DNA of 64,000 nt from positions 4,588,001 through 4,652,000 of the forward strand of contig NZ_CP009287.1 in NCBI RefSeq assembly GCF_000758705.1, in the 5' to 3' direction. Under the pieces are notes generated by a model that saw only the letters and a program-made list of their open reading frames with translations, was not told where the DNA came from and searched no databases. This document shows, piece by piece, positions 27,023-34,458 of the stretch. Origin of the DNA: Paenibacillus graminis. GTDB taxonomy: Bacteria; Bacillota; Bacilli; Paenibacillales; Paenibacillaceae. Positions within the stretch are counted from its first letter, which is position 1; every line of letters starts with the position of its first letter. Position numbers and translations under genes: made by a program.

Positions 27023-27352
27023 CTAATCGGTGTTTTTAGGAGTCCAACGACCGGCATCGCGGGTATTGAACTTGTGCATCACTTTATTGTGTGCCTCAGT
27101 TAGATCAATCCCCAGTGAATTGGCGAAGCAAACTGTAATGAACAAAATATCTCCCAGTTCAAGCTCAATCGAATTTTCTGCTTCATCGACTTTTTTAGGT
27201 TTTTCGCCAAACTGATGGTTGACTTCCCGGGCAAGCTCGCCTACCTCCTCCGACATCCGGGCCAGCATGGAGAGCGGGCTGAAGTAACCCTCTTTAAATT
27301 GTGAGATATAAGCATCAACTTCATGCTGTATGTCACCAAGACTTTTATCCAT
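27023..27352 (-). CDS. MazG-like nucleotide pyrophosphohydrolase (YpjD type)
   Basis: This small all-alpha NTP pyrophosphatase has the metal-binding pair MSEEVGELAREVNHQFG and IELELGDILFITVCFAN. It probably hydrolyses non-canonical or excess nucleoside triphosphates. I chose ATG 27352 (MDKSLGDIQ), behind a GGGGGG-rich site; the longest frame adds 40 residues without family character. This gives 109 aa. The position between ypjB/ypjA and dapB mirrors B. subtilis ypjD, although here the YitT-like gene is inserted. Confidence 0.9.
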   Translation of the reverse strand: MDKSLGDIQHEVDAYISQFKEGYFSPLSMLARMSEEVGELAREVNHQFGEKPKKVDEAENSIELELGDILFITVCFANSLGIDLTEAHNKVMHKFNTRDAGRWTPKNTD

Positions 27353-27574
27353 AATTTGTTTCTCTGCCCCCCCTGTATGATCTTGCCTTCTGTTTGCCCC
27401 TATGTTATCGTAAAGACGTTTTGAAGACAAATCTTTTTTAAAATATAAGGAATTTCTCAAGGTCCCGGGCAAGCCGGTGAATGCAATAATCTGACAAAAC
27501 AGCTCTTAAGAACAGCAATCCTGAATAAAGGATACCAATATACTATGCCCTAAACGGGCCAGGCGAGGGATTAC

Positions 27575-28450
27575 ATGAATTCATCTTCCAAAGTAGCTTC
27601 CACTATTGTCAAAACGGCAGCACCGATTATGCTGGGAGCCGCCGTATACGCTTTTGGCCTGCTCTATTTCATCATACCTAACCAGTTGATGGAGGGCGGC
27701 GTAACCGGGATCACCATCCTGCTCAACTATGCTTTCAACATCCCTATCTTTTTGACCACTCTGCTCCTCAACCTCCCTCTCTTTTTACTGGGCTGGAAAG
27801 TACTGGGCGGACGGCAAATCGCCTACACCGGTGTCGGGATCGGCTCGTTGTCCTTTTTCCTCTGGCTGTTCGAGCGGATGATCGATGCCGGCTGGATCGT
27901 AACCTTCAGCACCGAGCATGATTTTATTCTCGCTTCATTATATGCGGGGGTTACGCTCGGTTTGGGACTTGGCATCGTGTTCCGTTTCGGAGGCACTACG
28001 GGCGGAGTAGATATTGTTGCCCGAATTCTCGGCCGCAAGTTCGGCTGGAGCATGGGGCAGATTATTCTGGCCGTCGACGTTATCATTATAGGCGCCTCAC
28101 TGCTCTATATTCCCCGTGAAAAGATACTTTACACTCTGGTGGCCGTCTTTATTTCTTCCCGTGTCATCGACTTCATTCAAGAGGGCGCCTATGCCGCCAA
28201 AGCCTTCACGATTATCAGTGATGATGCCCCGCAGATCGCTGATCTCATCACAGCAGAAATGGACCGGGGTGTAACGCTGATTCCAGCTATCGGCGCTTAC
28301 TCTAAGCAAGCCAAGTATATGGTATACTGCGTGGTCTCTAGACAGGAAATCCGCCGGCTCAGCCAGTTGGTGAAGTCGGTTGATGCCAAGGCGTTCGTTA
28401 TCATCAGTGACGTTCACGATGTCCACGGCGAGGGCTTCCGGCAGACTTGA
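27575..28450 (+). CDS. YitT-family membrane protein (DUF161/DUF2179)
   Basis: Five or six hydrophobic segments fill about residues 12-200, with VYAFGLLYFIIPNQLMEGGV, GVTLGLGLGIVFRFGGTTGG and IILAVDVIIIGASLLYI. A cytoplasmic DUF2179 domain follows (from about 205), with FTIISDDAPQIADLI and DRGVTLIPAIGAYS. The function of this widespread Firmicute family is not known; a transport role is often suggested. Length is 291 aa. It is alone on the plus strand and ends at a strong terminator. Confidence 0.93.
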   Translation: MNSSSKVASTIVKTAAPIMLGAAVYAFGLLYFIIPNQLMEGGVTGITILLNYAFNIPIFLTTLLLNLPLFLLGWKVLGGRQIAYTGVGIGSLSFFLWLFERMIDAGWIVTFSTEHDFILASLYAGVTLGLGLGIVFRFGGTTGGVDIVARILGRKFGWSMGQIILAVDVIIIGASLLYIPREKILYTLVAVFISSRVIDFIQEGAYAAKAFTIISDDAPQIADLITAEMDRGVTLIPAIGAYSKQAKYMVYCVVSRQEIRRLSQLVKSVDAKAFVIISDVHDVHGEGFRQT

Positions 28451-28477
28451 CCAGTGATGAGCGCTCAAGCATACGAC

Positions 28478-28534
28478 AAAAAAGACTGTGCATACTTGCA
28501 GAATCCTCTGCAGGTTTGACCAGTCTTTTTTTTG
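28478..28534 (+). terminator. Terminator of the YitT-family gene
   Basis: AAAAAAGACTG pairs with CAGTCTTTTTTTT around an inner stem of TTGCAG/CTGCAG. The A and T runs on both sides make it usable in both directions. Confidence 0.85.
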
Positions 28535-29014
28535 GACTTGCTATACGCCTCAATAATCCGGCTCATGTTATAGCATTCAGCTCTCTGTGGGCAGTGGGCC
28601 CGTAAACAGGCAGGCCCAATCGGCCAAATGTGAGGTTTTAGTACCTTTGTTTCCGCCGTGAACGGGATACTAATGAGTTGAAGTGGAGAACTTGAAAGCT
28701 TAGAGTACATTAAAGCTCATAAGGAACTAAAGCTAAGTGGAAAAAGTAAAACTAATTAGCTGAAATCCTGGCTTCAAAAGGTTTTAGGTGGAATTAGTAT
28801 ACTTCATTCATGCATATTCATCCTATACCGCCACTTTCTGCTGAATTAGTGGTACTTTTTCCCACATAAGATCTTCCTTAAGTCAAATGAGTTATATTAG
28901 TGATACTTTTTCCACTAAGGATGGCTGTTCTTAGTTCTGCCGTTGTTGTCCCTTGGCCGGGCAGCGCCTGATAAGACAGGCCGCTTCCGTTCTCCAATCC
29001 TCACTTTAGCAGCC
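28535..29014. other. Intergenic stretch, repeats only
   Basis: I see no gene between the YitT-gene terminator and the end of ypjB. The right half holds GGAAAAAGTA-type repeats (separate entry). TCTGCCGTTGTT at about 28936-28947 resembles one arm of the hairpin repeats at 14.6 kb. Confidence 0.5.
28735..28917. repeat. Three GTGGAAAAAGTA-type intergenic repeats in alternating orientation
   Basis: Copy 1 (28735-28758) reads TAAGTGGAAAAAGTAAAACT then AATT. Copies 2 (28843-28864) and 3 (28895-28917) are on the other strand as GTGGGAAAAAGTACCACTAA and TTAGTGGAAAAAGTATCACT. The consensus GTGGAAAAAGTAnCACTAATTCAGC also fits the copy at 11519-11543. Confidence 0.65.
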
Positions 29015-29914
29015 TTATACCGGCTTCCAATCCTCATTCTCACCCCGATACTTCCGGAACGCAGCGTAGGCCAATGCGGCAATGATGAATCCTCCGGCCA
29101 GCAGTCCCCAACCTCCATATCCCTGCTCGGCAAGCGGGAGGGTTAAGGCCGGCTCATCCCGTTCTTTGCCGAACATCACCCGGGCTGCATCCTGCCCGTA
29201 GGAGACAATTTCCAGGAGACGGGTACGGCTCACCGGCTGTGAGGATGCAGGGATTCCTGCTGCATAGGACAGCCAGGAATCAAAGGCACTGACCGTTTCC
29301 GGCGGCCGGGAAATGATAACCGCAGGCCGAATGTTGTCGTACCGGCTCTGGAGACGTTCCAGCGTGTTCTGCCAGCCTTTGAGATCATTTGCGGCAGCTT
29401 TTTGCTCCATATCGTTCAGATCCTCGCGGATCAGCTTGTAATATTGCATCCACATGGGCTGGCGCGGATGGTTGAGACTGTCGGCAGCAAGCCGGAGTTT
29501 GGCAGCGGCCGCTTCCCATTGCTCCGGATGAATCTGTGCAGCGGCCAACGTCGCCTTCAAGTCAATAATGACGTCTGACAACGCATTTATTCCTTCCACA
29601 GAAGTCAGGCCTTCAAATGAAGAGGAGACAAAAATCTGTGAAACCTTCTCACTCGCCTGCCTCGCCTTGACCACGTCACCCTCAAGCACATAACCATACA
29701 AAGCCTCCGCCGCTTCATCCAGCCGCTGGGCAGCATTTCTGCCTGTAAGCGCCGGCGCGAGACTGGTTGCGGAACTCCCGTCCCGGAGAACCACTTTCCC
29801 GCCTGCCCCTTGTACTTCCGCCTTTGCATCTGCGTGAACCACACCTGCATTCATGCCGGCCAGCAGCCAGCACAACATCAATCCTGTCAGCACAACATAT
29901 CTCCTGCGCGGCAT
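29015..29914 (-). CDS. ypjB: Sporulation protein YpjB
   Basis: The protein has an N-terminal signal-like segment (residues 5-28, ending VVHADA), a helical extracytoplasmic domain with RLDEAAEALYGYVLEGDVVKA, and a C-terminal membrane helix (about 268-288, GGWGLLAGGFIIAALAYAAF). This topology, the length of 299 aa and the place next to ypjA and qcrABC match Bacillus YpjB, a sporulation-associated protein with no known biochemistry. It is followed by repeats rather than by mazG. Confidence 0.85.
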   Translation of the reverse strand: MPRRRYVVLTGLMLCWLLAGMNAGVVHADAKAEVQGAGGKVVLRDGSSATSLAPALTGRNAAQRLDEAAEALYGYVLEGDVVKARQASEKVSQIFVSSSFEGLTSVEGINALSDVIIDLKATLAAAQIHPEQWEAAAAKLRLAADSLNHPRQPMWMQYYKLIREDLNDMEQKAAANDLKGWQNTLERLQSRYDNIRPAVIISRPPETVSAFDSWLSYAAGIPASSQPVSRTRLLEIVSYGQDAARVMFGKERDEPALTLPLAEQGYGGWGLLAGGFIIAALAYAAFRKYRGENEDWKPV

Positions 29915-29970
29915 GAGACATCCCTCCTACCCTAAATGTATGGCAGGAGGACAAGAGTTAGAACAGCCTG

Positions 29971-30142
29971 TCAGCGTTCCAACAGGACTGCCGGGTCTTT
30001 CAAGGTGCCTACAGGAATACCGGAAATTCAGCATTCCAACAGGGGCTACAAAGCCGTTAAGCATTCCATTCCAATAGGGCTACAGAGCTGTTCAGCATTC
30101 CAATAGAGCTACAAAGCCTTTCAGCGTCGTCTAATAGGGGGC
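29971..30142. repeat. Degenerate tandem repeat between ypjA and ypjB
   Basis: About five units of 30-35 bases carry TCAGCATTCCAACAGGG or TCAGCATTCCAATAGAG, then GCTACAAAGCC (clearest at 30028-30060, 30061-30091 and 30092-30121). No reading frame with a ribosome binding site crosses it. Confidence 0.55.
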
Positions 30143-30153
30143 CTGTCCAGCAG

Positions 30154-30777
30154 TCAAGCCTTCCGGTACCTTCTCCCGCATAACCAAGCCGCAGCAGTGC
30201 TCAGAAAGGTTAAGCCAATGGTAAAATATTGCACTTCATTCACGTTATCCTCCAGCACATCCGGCAGCCAGGGAAAGACACCCTTCGAGTAATCCACCAT
30301 GTCATTGGCGAAGGCCCAGAACAATGCCAGGGGAAGCATTCTGCGGAAGGAGAAAAACCGGGCGTAGATCAGTGCCTCTACCGCCATTCCGGTGTGCGAA
30401 ACCACCAGCATCCAGTCCTTCCAGCTCACCGTATCTCCCTGGTATCCGCCAGCAAAAATGATGCTGACCGCCCAAATGCCATATTTCACGGAGGTAACCA
30501 CCGCCAGCGCCTCAATCAGCTCGCGTAGGAGTGTCCCTTTGATCCCTTTTGGAGGATAGAGCAGCAGCAGCAAGGCGAGCGTAAAAAACAGGCTCGCAGT
30601 CGGGCTGTCCGGAACAAAGGGAAGCAGCCATGCGGGATAATTATCCGCTGTAAATTCCAGTTGATTGCCATACCATATGTACCCGTAAATCGTTCCGAGG
30701 AAATTCACAATAAAGAGCAGCCACATGACTCCCCGGTGCCTAAATAGTCTCTCAAACCAGTGAACCGGCATATACAA
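30154..30777 (-). CDS. ypjA: YpjA-like DUF1405 membrane protein
   Basis: Several hydrophobic segments are seen (VMWLLFIVNFLGTIYGYIWY, ASLFFTLALLLLLYPP, YGIWAVSIIFAGG, a C-terminal FTIGLTFLSTAAAWLCG), giving a polytopic protein of 207 aa. The family (DUF1405, B. subtilis YpjA) has no known activity but is consistently next to the qcr operon, which suggests a link to respiration. The start may be TTG 30777 (GGGAGG 8 bases upstream) or ATG 30771. A terminator separates it from qcrC. Confidence 0.85.
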   Translation of the reverse strand: MYMPVHWFERLFRHRGVMWLLFIVNFLGTIYGYIWYGNQLEFTADNYPAWLLPFVPDSPTASLFFTLALLLLLYPPKGIKGTLLRELIEALAVVTSVKYGIWAVSIIFAGGYQGDTVSWKDWMLVVSHTGMAVEALIYARFFSFRRMLPLALFWAFANDMVDYSKGVFPWLPDVLEDNVNEVQYFTIGLTFLSTAAAWLCGRRYRKA

Positions 30778-30818
30778 TCTTTAACCTCCCGAATGTGGCA
30801 GCTTCATATGAACGCATA

Positions 30819-30848
30819 CAAAAACCCGACCGCAGGTACGATCAGGTT
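30819..30848 (-). terminator. Terminator of the qcrABC operon
   Basis: On the minus strand AACCTGATCG and CGGTCGGGTT pair (two G-U) and are followed by TTTTTG. Downstream ypjA would depend on read-through or its own promoter. Confidence 0.8.
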
Positions 30849-30865
30849 GGTGCGTTATTATTATT

Positions 30866-31738
30866 TTACTGTTCGCTTTTTTGTTTGGCAAGCCAGGCAG
30901 CCAGACTGTCAATATCCTGTTCACTAAGCCCCGCTGCCATGGCAGTATCATACATCGGAGGCATCTGGCCCTGGCCATTTTTGATGATCGCGAGGATCGC
31001 TTCCTTATCATGGGTGTCTCCCACCCCGCGCAGAGACGGGCCTCCGGCGCCTTTCATATCCACCGCATGGCAAGTTACGCAGGTGGCTTGTTTGAACAGC
31101 GCCATGGCCGGATCATCCTTGTCCACAATAGCTATTTCTTTGGCCTGCACCGCACTGGTGGTCGGCAAGCCCTTTGCCTTGTTCTCAGCCGCTTTTTCCT
31201 CACGCTGCACATCTTCGGGAATCTGGCCGGTTTCCGCCATCTCGTGCTTGTATTCCGTCCAGGCCGTATTGGTCAGATAGATGATTGCGATCAGGGACAA
31301 AAACATCAGCGAGGAAGCAATCGGCCGGCGGTAGAAGCGGCGCTCCCGGCCCGTATCGAGGAAAGGAGCCAGCAGCAGCGAGCCAAAAGCAACACCGGTA
31401 ACGCCAAGTGTTCCCAGCACAATATAATCGCCGGATGCATAAGGCAGCTTCAAATACTGGTACAGGAACAGGAAATACCAGTCGGGAATCGGAATGACCG
31501 TGGCGCTGGCATTTGCCGGGAATCCCAGCGGAGCCGGTTCAGAAATCGTCAGGACGAGTATGCCCACCAGCACAACCACCCCGACCATCCATTCCTTCAG
31601 CAGAAAGTTAGGGATAAAGGCTTCCGATTTACCGGGATAGGCTGTGTAATCCGGTGGCGTAATGAAGCCGCTGCCCCTGCGCACCCGTGAATCCCCCACA
31701 TATACAATTTTTTCCTTGGAGTTGTCTCCGTGAGCCAT
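30866..31738 (-). CDS. qcrC: Menaquinol:cytochrome c reductase, cytochrome b/c subunit
   Basis: QcrC is a fusion typical of Firmicutes. The N-terminal half is the subunit IV-like part of cytochrome b, with three membrane helices (for example WMVGVVVLVGILVLTISEPA and VLGTLGVTGVAFGSLLLAPF). The C-terminal half is a cytochrome c domain with the heme site CVTCHA near residue 237 and an axial methionine candidate in GQMPPMYDTAMAAG. It passes electrons from menaquinol via heme b and the Rieske centre to cytochrome c. Length is 290 aa. It is the third gene of qcrABC. Confidence 0.95.
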   Translation of the reverse strand: MAHGDNSKEKIVYVGDSRVRRGSGFITPPDYTAYPGKSEAFIPNFLLKEWMVGVVVLVGILVLTISEPAPLGFPANASATVIPIPDWYFLFLYQYLKLPYASGDYIVLGTLGVTGVAFGSLLLAPFLDTGRERRFYRRPIASSLMFLSLIAIIYLTNTAWTEYKHEMAETGQIPEDVQREEKAAENKAKGLPTTSAVQAKEIAIVDKDDPAMALFKQATCVTCHAVDMKGAGGPSLRGVGDTHDKEAILAIIKNGQGQMPPMYDTAMAAGLSEQDIDSLAAWLAKQKSEQ

Positions 31739-31768
31739 TGCATTTCCTCCTTTAGCTGTGGCCGGGAC

Positions 31769-32440
31769 TCAGAGCGGGCCAGAAATCCCCTGTCTGCGGA
31801 TCATAATAAAGTGACCGACGAGCAGAATAAGCAGGACCGCCGGGAGAAAGAATACATGGAGTGCAAAAAAACGGGTCAGCGTTTCCGCTCCGACAATCGT
31901 GCCGCCCTGCATCAGCTCCTTCAGCACCGGACCCATGACCGGTACGGAATTCGCAATCTCGAGGGTTACCTTGGTGGCGAAATAAGCTTTATTGTCCCAA
32001 GGAAGCAGATAGCCGGTAAGGCCAAGGCCCAGCATAACGAAAAAAATCAGCATTCCCACTACCCAGTTCATCTCACGCGGAGCTTTGTACGATCCGGTAA
32101 AAAATACACGCATGGTATGCAGGAACATCATGACAATGACCAGGCTCGCTCCCCAGTGATGCATGCCTCTAACAATTTGCCCGAAAGCTACCTTGGTCTG
32201 CAGATATTCCACACTGGCATAAGCGTTGATAATATCCGGGACGTAATACATCGTGAGAAACATGCCGGATAAGATTTGAATGACTGTAATAAAAAAAGTA
32301 AGGCCGCCAAAGCAATACACAAATGCCGAGAAGTGATGGGCCGGATTGACATGTTCAGGAACTTCATGGTCGGCGACATCTCTCCAGATCGGCGTAATAT
32401 CCAGACGTTCATCAATCCAGTTGTAGACATTTTTAAACAT
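31769..32440 (-). CDS. qcrB: Menaquinol:cytochrome c reductase, cytochrome b subunit
   Basis: QcrB is a b6-type cytochrome b of 223 aa with four membrane helices. Heme-ligand histidines lie in AHHFSAFVYCFGG, RGMHHWGASLVIVMMFLHTMRVFF and FFALHVFFLPAVLLILLVGH. The quinol-site region GYLLPWDNKAYFATKV is present. It is six bases after qcrA and 30 before qcrC. The size is the short cytochrome b6 form, complemented by the N-terminal half of QcrC. Confidence 0.96.
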   Translation of the reverse strand: MFKNVYNWIDERLDITPIWRDVADHEVPEHVNPAHHFSAFVYCFGGLTFFITVIQILSGMFLTMYYVPDIINAYASVEYLQTKVAFGQIVRGMHHWGASLVIVMMFLHTMRVFFTGSYKAPREMNWVVGMLIFFVMLGLGLTGYLLPWDNKAYFATKVTLEIANSVPVMGPVLKELMQGGTIVGAETLTRFFALHVFFLPAVLLILLVGHFIMIRRQGISGPL

Positions 32441-32445
32441 CAGAT

Positions 32446-33000
32446 CTACGCCTCCTTCTTAACCTCTGTATTGGGTACGATCTCACCCAGATAGACCCAG
32501 TCTCCATCAATTTTGGTTTTGTACTGGTCAAGGGGCTTTGGGGCTACAGCGAGATTTTTGCCAAGCTTCGTGTATCTGGCTCCATGGCAAGGGCAGTGAT
32601 ATTCATCAGGATACGCCTTGTCATTGTTCCAGCCCACCGTACAGCCCAGATGCTTGCAGATTGGTGAAAGCGCATAAATTTCTCCGTTCTCGTCTTTGCG
32701 GATCCACGCCGTCAGTGTAGCTGTACTGGCATACCACCCGTCCTGTTGAGGGAGTTCGAAAGTGAACTCTTGAGGGACGTCGGTAATCTTGGCAGTTTCA
32801 GCTACCTTGATGAACTCCCCCGCACCTTTCTTATGTAATACCGGGTCCACCGCGAAACGGATCATGGGCAGAATCGCCCCTACTCCCATAAATGCCGTTG
32901 CCCCTCCCAGTGTATACGTTAAAAACTGTCGCCTGGACATCTCTTTCCGGCTGGGAGGTCCTTGTGGAATTGACTCGTGCTCGTTGTTATGGCTGCTCAT
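32446..33000 (-). CDS. qcrA: Menaquinol:cytochrome c reductase, Rieske iron-sulfur subunit
   Basis: A twin-arginine-like signal anchor (SRRQFLTYTLGGATAFMGVG, about 22-41) holds the protein in the membrane. The Rieske domain has the two cluster motifs CKHLGC and CPCHGA. I chose ATG 33000 (MSSHNNEHE), preceded by AAAGGGGG; the longer frame is unlikely. This gives 184 aa. It leads the qcrABC operon. TTGTGACATGTGACAA upstream (minus strand, 33091-33106) is a candidate regulatory site. Confidence 0.96.
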   Translation of the reverse strand: MSSHNNEHESIPQGPPSRKEMSRRQFLTYTLGGATAFMGVGAILPMIRFAVDPVLHKKGAGEFIKVAETAKITDVPQEFTFELPQQDGWYASTATLTAWIRKDENGEIYALSPICKHLGCTVGWNNDKAYPDEYHCPCHGARYTKLGKNLAVAPKPLDQYKTKIDGDWVYLGEIVPNTEVKKEA

Positions 33001-33089
33001 ACGGTGTGTAACCCCCTTTTCACATTTGAGAAGGCACCTGCAGTGTAAAAACAATGCAATTTTCTGTAAATAATCCGTTTACAATGATA

Positions 33090-33211
33090 ATTGTCACATG
33101 TCACAAGTTCAATCTAATCATAGCTTAGCCTCCAAAACCCGTCAAGAATATTGTCTAAATTGTGACGACCTCATTTTAGATTCCCTTTATAAATTGTTGA
33201 TTTTTTGTCAC
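33090..33211 (-). promoter_or_regulatory. TGTGAC repeats upstream of qcrA
   Basis: On the minus strand TTGTGACATGTGACAA (complement of 33091-33106) contains two direct TGTGAC copies. A further TGTGAC lies at about 33205-33210, and one is on the opposite strand at about 33161-33166. Such half-sites recall ResD, Rex or Fnr operators, all of which control respiration genes. None matches the full consensus, so the binder is open. Confidence 0.35.
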
Positions 33212-33227
33212 ATTTACATCTGTTTCA

Positions 33228-33644
33228 TCAATTCCATAATGCCTCGATTTCATCTCTGACGCAGCTTCTCACCGGCTTGTGCTGAGAAGCCTCAATGTCA
33301 GGCAGGGATAGGACTAAATCGCTTTCAACAATCCCGCTCCCGGCCAGAGAGATGTCCGCTGACAGCACAATCACATACTGGAAACCACTGGATTTGACTT
33401 TTCGGCAAACCTCATTCAAATAAGCTGTACTTCCGGTCCCATTGTACTGTAAAGCCGGATAAGTTACGATACGGCCCTGATATGGTTTTTCAACGAGGTC
33501 CAAAAAATCCCGCAATCTTTCCAATGCCTCCGCCGCTTCAGGCGGACTCTCTGTACCGCTAAGTCCTGTATACGGGAGCAGGCAGGTATCGTAGTATTTC
33601 CGGTTCTCCAACCAGCTCTCGGCGGTAAAATCACTGAATTTCAT
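33228..33644 (-). CDS. YpiF-like DUF2487 protein
   Basis: This is a 138-residue soluble protein with FSDFTAESWLENRKYYDTCLLP at the N-terminus and a small alpha/beta core (YVIVLSADISLAGSGIVESDLVLSLPD). The family is found next to qcrA in Bacillus (YpiF) and has no known function. I chose ATG 33644 since GGTGAG lies five bases upstream; ATG 33647 is the alternative. It is separated from qcrA by a long, probably regulatory gap. Confidence 0.8.
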   Translation of the reverse strand: MKFSDFTAESWLENRKYYDTCLLPYTGLSGTESPPEAAEALERLRDFLDLVEKPYQGRIVTYPALQYNGTGSTAYLNEVCRKVKSSGFQYVIVLSADISLAGSGIVESDLVLSLPDIEASQHKPVRSCVRDEIEALWN

Positions 33645-33697
33645 CATACTCACCCTTTTTTTAATGATATAAGTTTCCTTATGAAATTTCATTGTAA

Positions 33698-33726
33698 CAA
33701 AAAAAGAAATGCGCCAGGCGCATTTC
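33698..33726 (-). terminator. Terminator after the IDEAL-domain gene
   Basis: GAAATGCGCC and GGCGCATTTC form a perfect stem followed on the minus strand by TTTTTTTG, so the ypiF unit starts afresh downstream. Confidence 0.9.
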
Positions 33727-33737
33727 CCGTTTTATGC

Positions 33738-33917
33738 TTAGGCCAGACTTTTCAATTCTTCCGTCAGATTACGGAACGCCGTTTTATCTCCGGCAGCCAG
33801 CGCCGTGTCGATCTCCCGGTACAAGATGTCGGTACGACGCTTTCGCAGCGCTTCATCCCACACCATTTCTGCCACAAGTCCTAGCATCACTTCATAGGTA
33901 GCCTTCATTTTGTCCAT
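33738..33917 (-). CDS. Small IDEAL-domain protein
   Basis: This 59-residue protein consists mainly of the IDEAL motif region (MVWDEALRKRRTDILYREID, then ALAAGDKTAFRNLTEELK), also found at the C-terminus of YpiB-type proteins. The start ATG 33917 has GGAGGTG seven bases upstream. In Bacillus the neighbour of ypiF is the longer YpiB (a UPF0302 domain plus IDEAL); here only the IDEAL part exists. The motif is thought to act in protein interactions. No partner is evident. Confidence 0.8.
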   Translation of the reverse strand: MDKMKATYEVMLGLVAEMVWDEALRKRRTDILYREIDTALAAGDKTAFRNLTEELKSLA

Positions 33918-33935
33918 TCGATACACCTCCGCTGT

Positions 33936-34442
33936 TTAGATCCTTCCATATTCACTTGCTTTAAGTACATAGCTCTCGCATGTGCGGGCCATCCGCTGAA
34001 GGTCCTGCTCCGTTAATTCACGAATCACTCTGGCAGGTGAACCGAGTGAAAGGGTATAGGGCGGAATGATTTTGTTTTCGGTTACAATAGATCCGGCTCC
34101 TATTAAAGCATATTCACCAATCTCTGCACCGTTCAATACAATTGCACCCATTCCGATTAATGTACCTTTGCCTATCCTGCAGCCATGGATGATTGCAGAA
34201 TGGCCAACCGATATGTCATCTCCCAATACCAGCGGCAGTCCCTCAGCCACATGTCCCACGGTACCATCCTGGATATTGCAGCGGTCACCGATGATAACCG
34301 GAGCTAAATCCCCCCGCAGTACGGCGTTGAACCAGATACTGGACTGCCGTCCAATTCTTACGTCACCTACCAGCTTTGCACCTTCCGCCACGTATACAGA
34401 TTCGTCAAGCTGCGGTATGTAGTTCCCATAACCAATCCGCAT
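33936..34442 (-). CDS. Gamma-class carbonic anhydrase family protein (left-handed beta-helix)
   Basis: The sequence is a series of hexapeptide repeats (for example IGRQSSIWFNAVLRGDLAPVI, GDDISVGHSAIIHGCRIGKG, GMGAIVLNGAEIGEYALIGAG), which form a left-handed beta-helix trimer. The histidines typical of the metal site lie in GHVAEGLP and VGHSAIIHG. Length is 168 aa. Many members of this YrdA/PaaY-like group lack proven carbonic anhydrase activity, so only the family is sure. It is 16 bases after the unknown 362-residue gene. Confidence 0.88.
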   Translation of the reverse strand: MRIGYGNYIPQLDESVYVAEGAKLVGDVRIGRQSSIWFNAVLRGDLAPVIIGDRCNIQDGTVGHVAEGLPLVLGDDISVGHSAIIHGCRIGKGTLIGMGAIVLNGAEIGEYALIGAGSIVTENKIIPPYTLSLGSPARVIRELTEQDLQRMARTCESYVLKASEYGRI

Positions 34443-34458
34443 TCTTCTCCCCCCCTGC

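Noticed and set aside
33090..33106. Canonical Rex box (TTGTGAA-N4-TTCACAA) before qcrA
   Set aside because: The TGTGAC copies are direct repeats, not the palindrome required.
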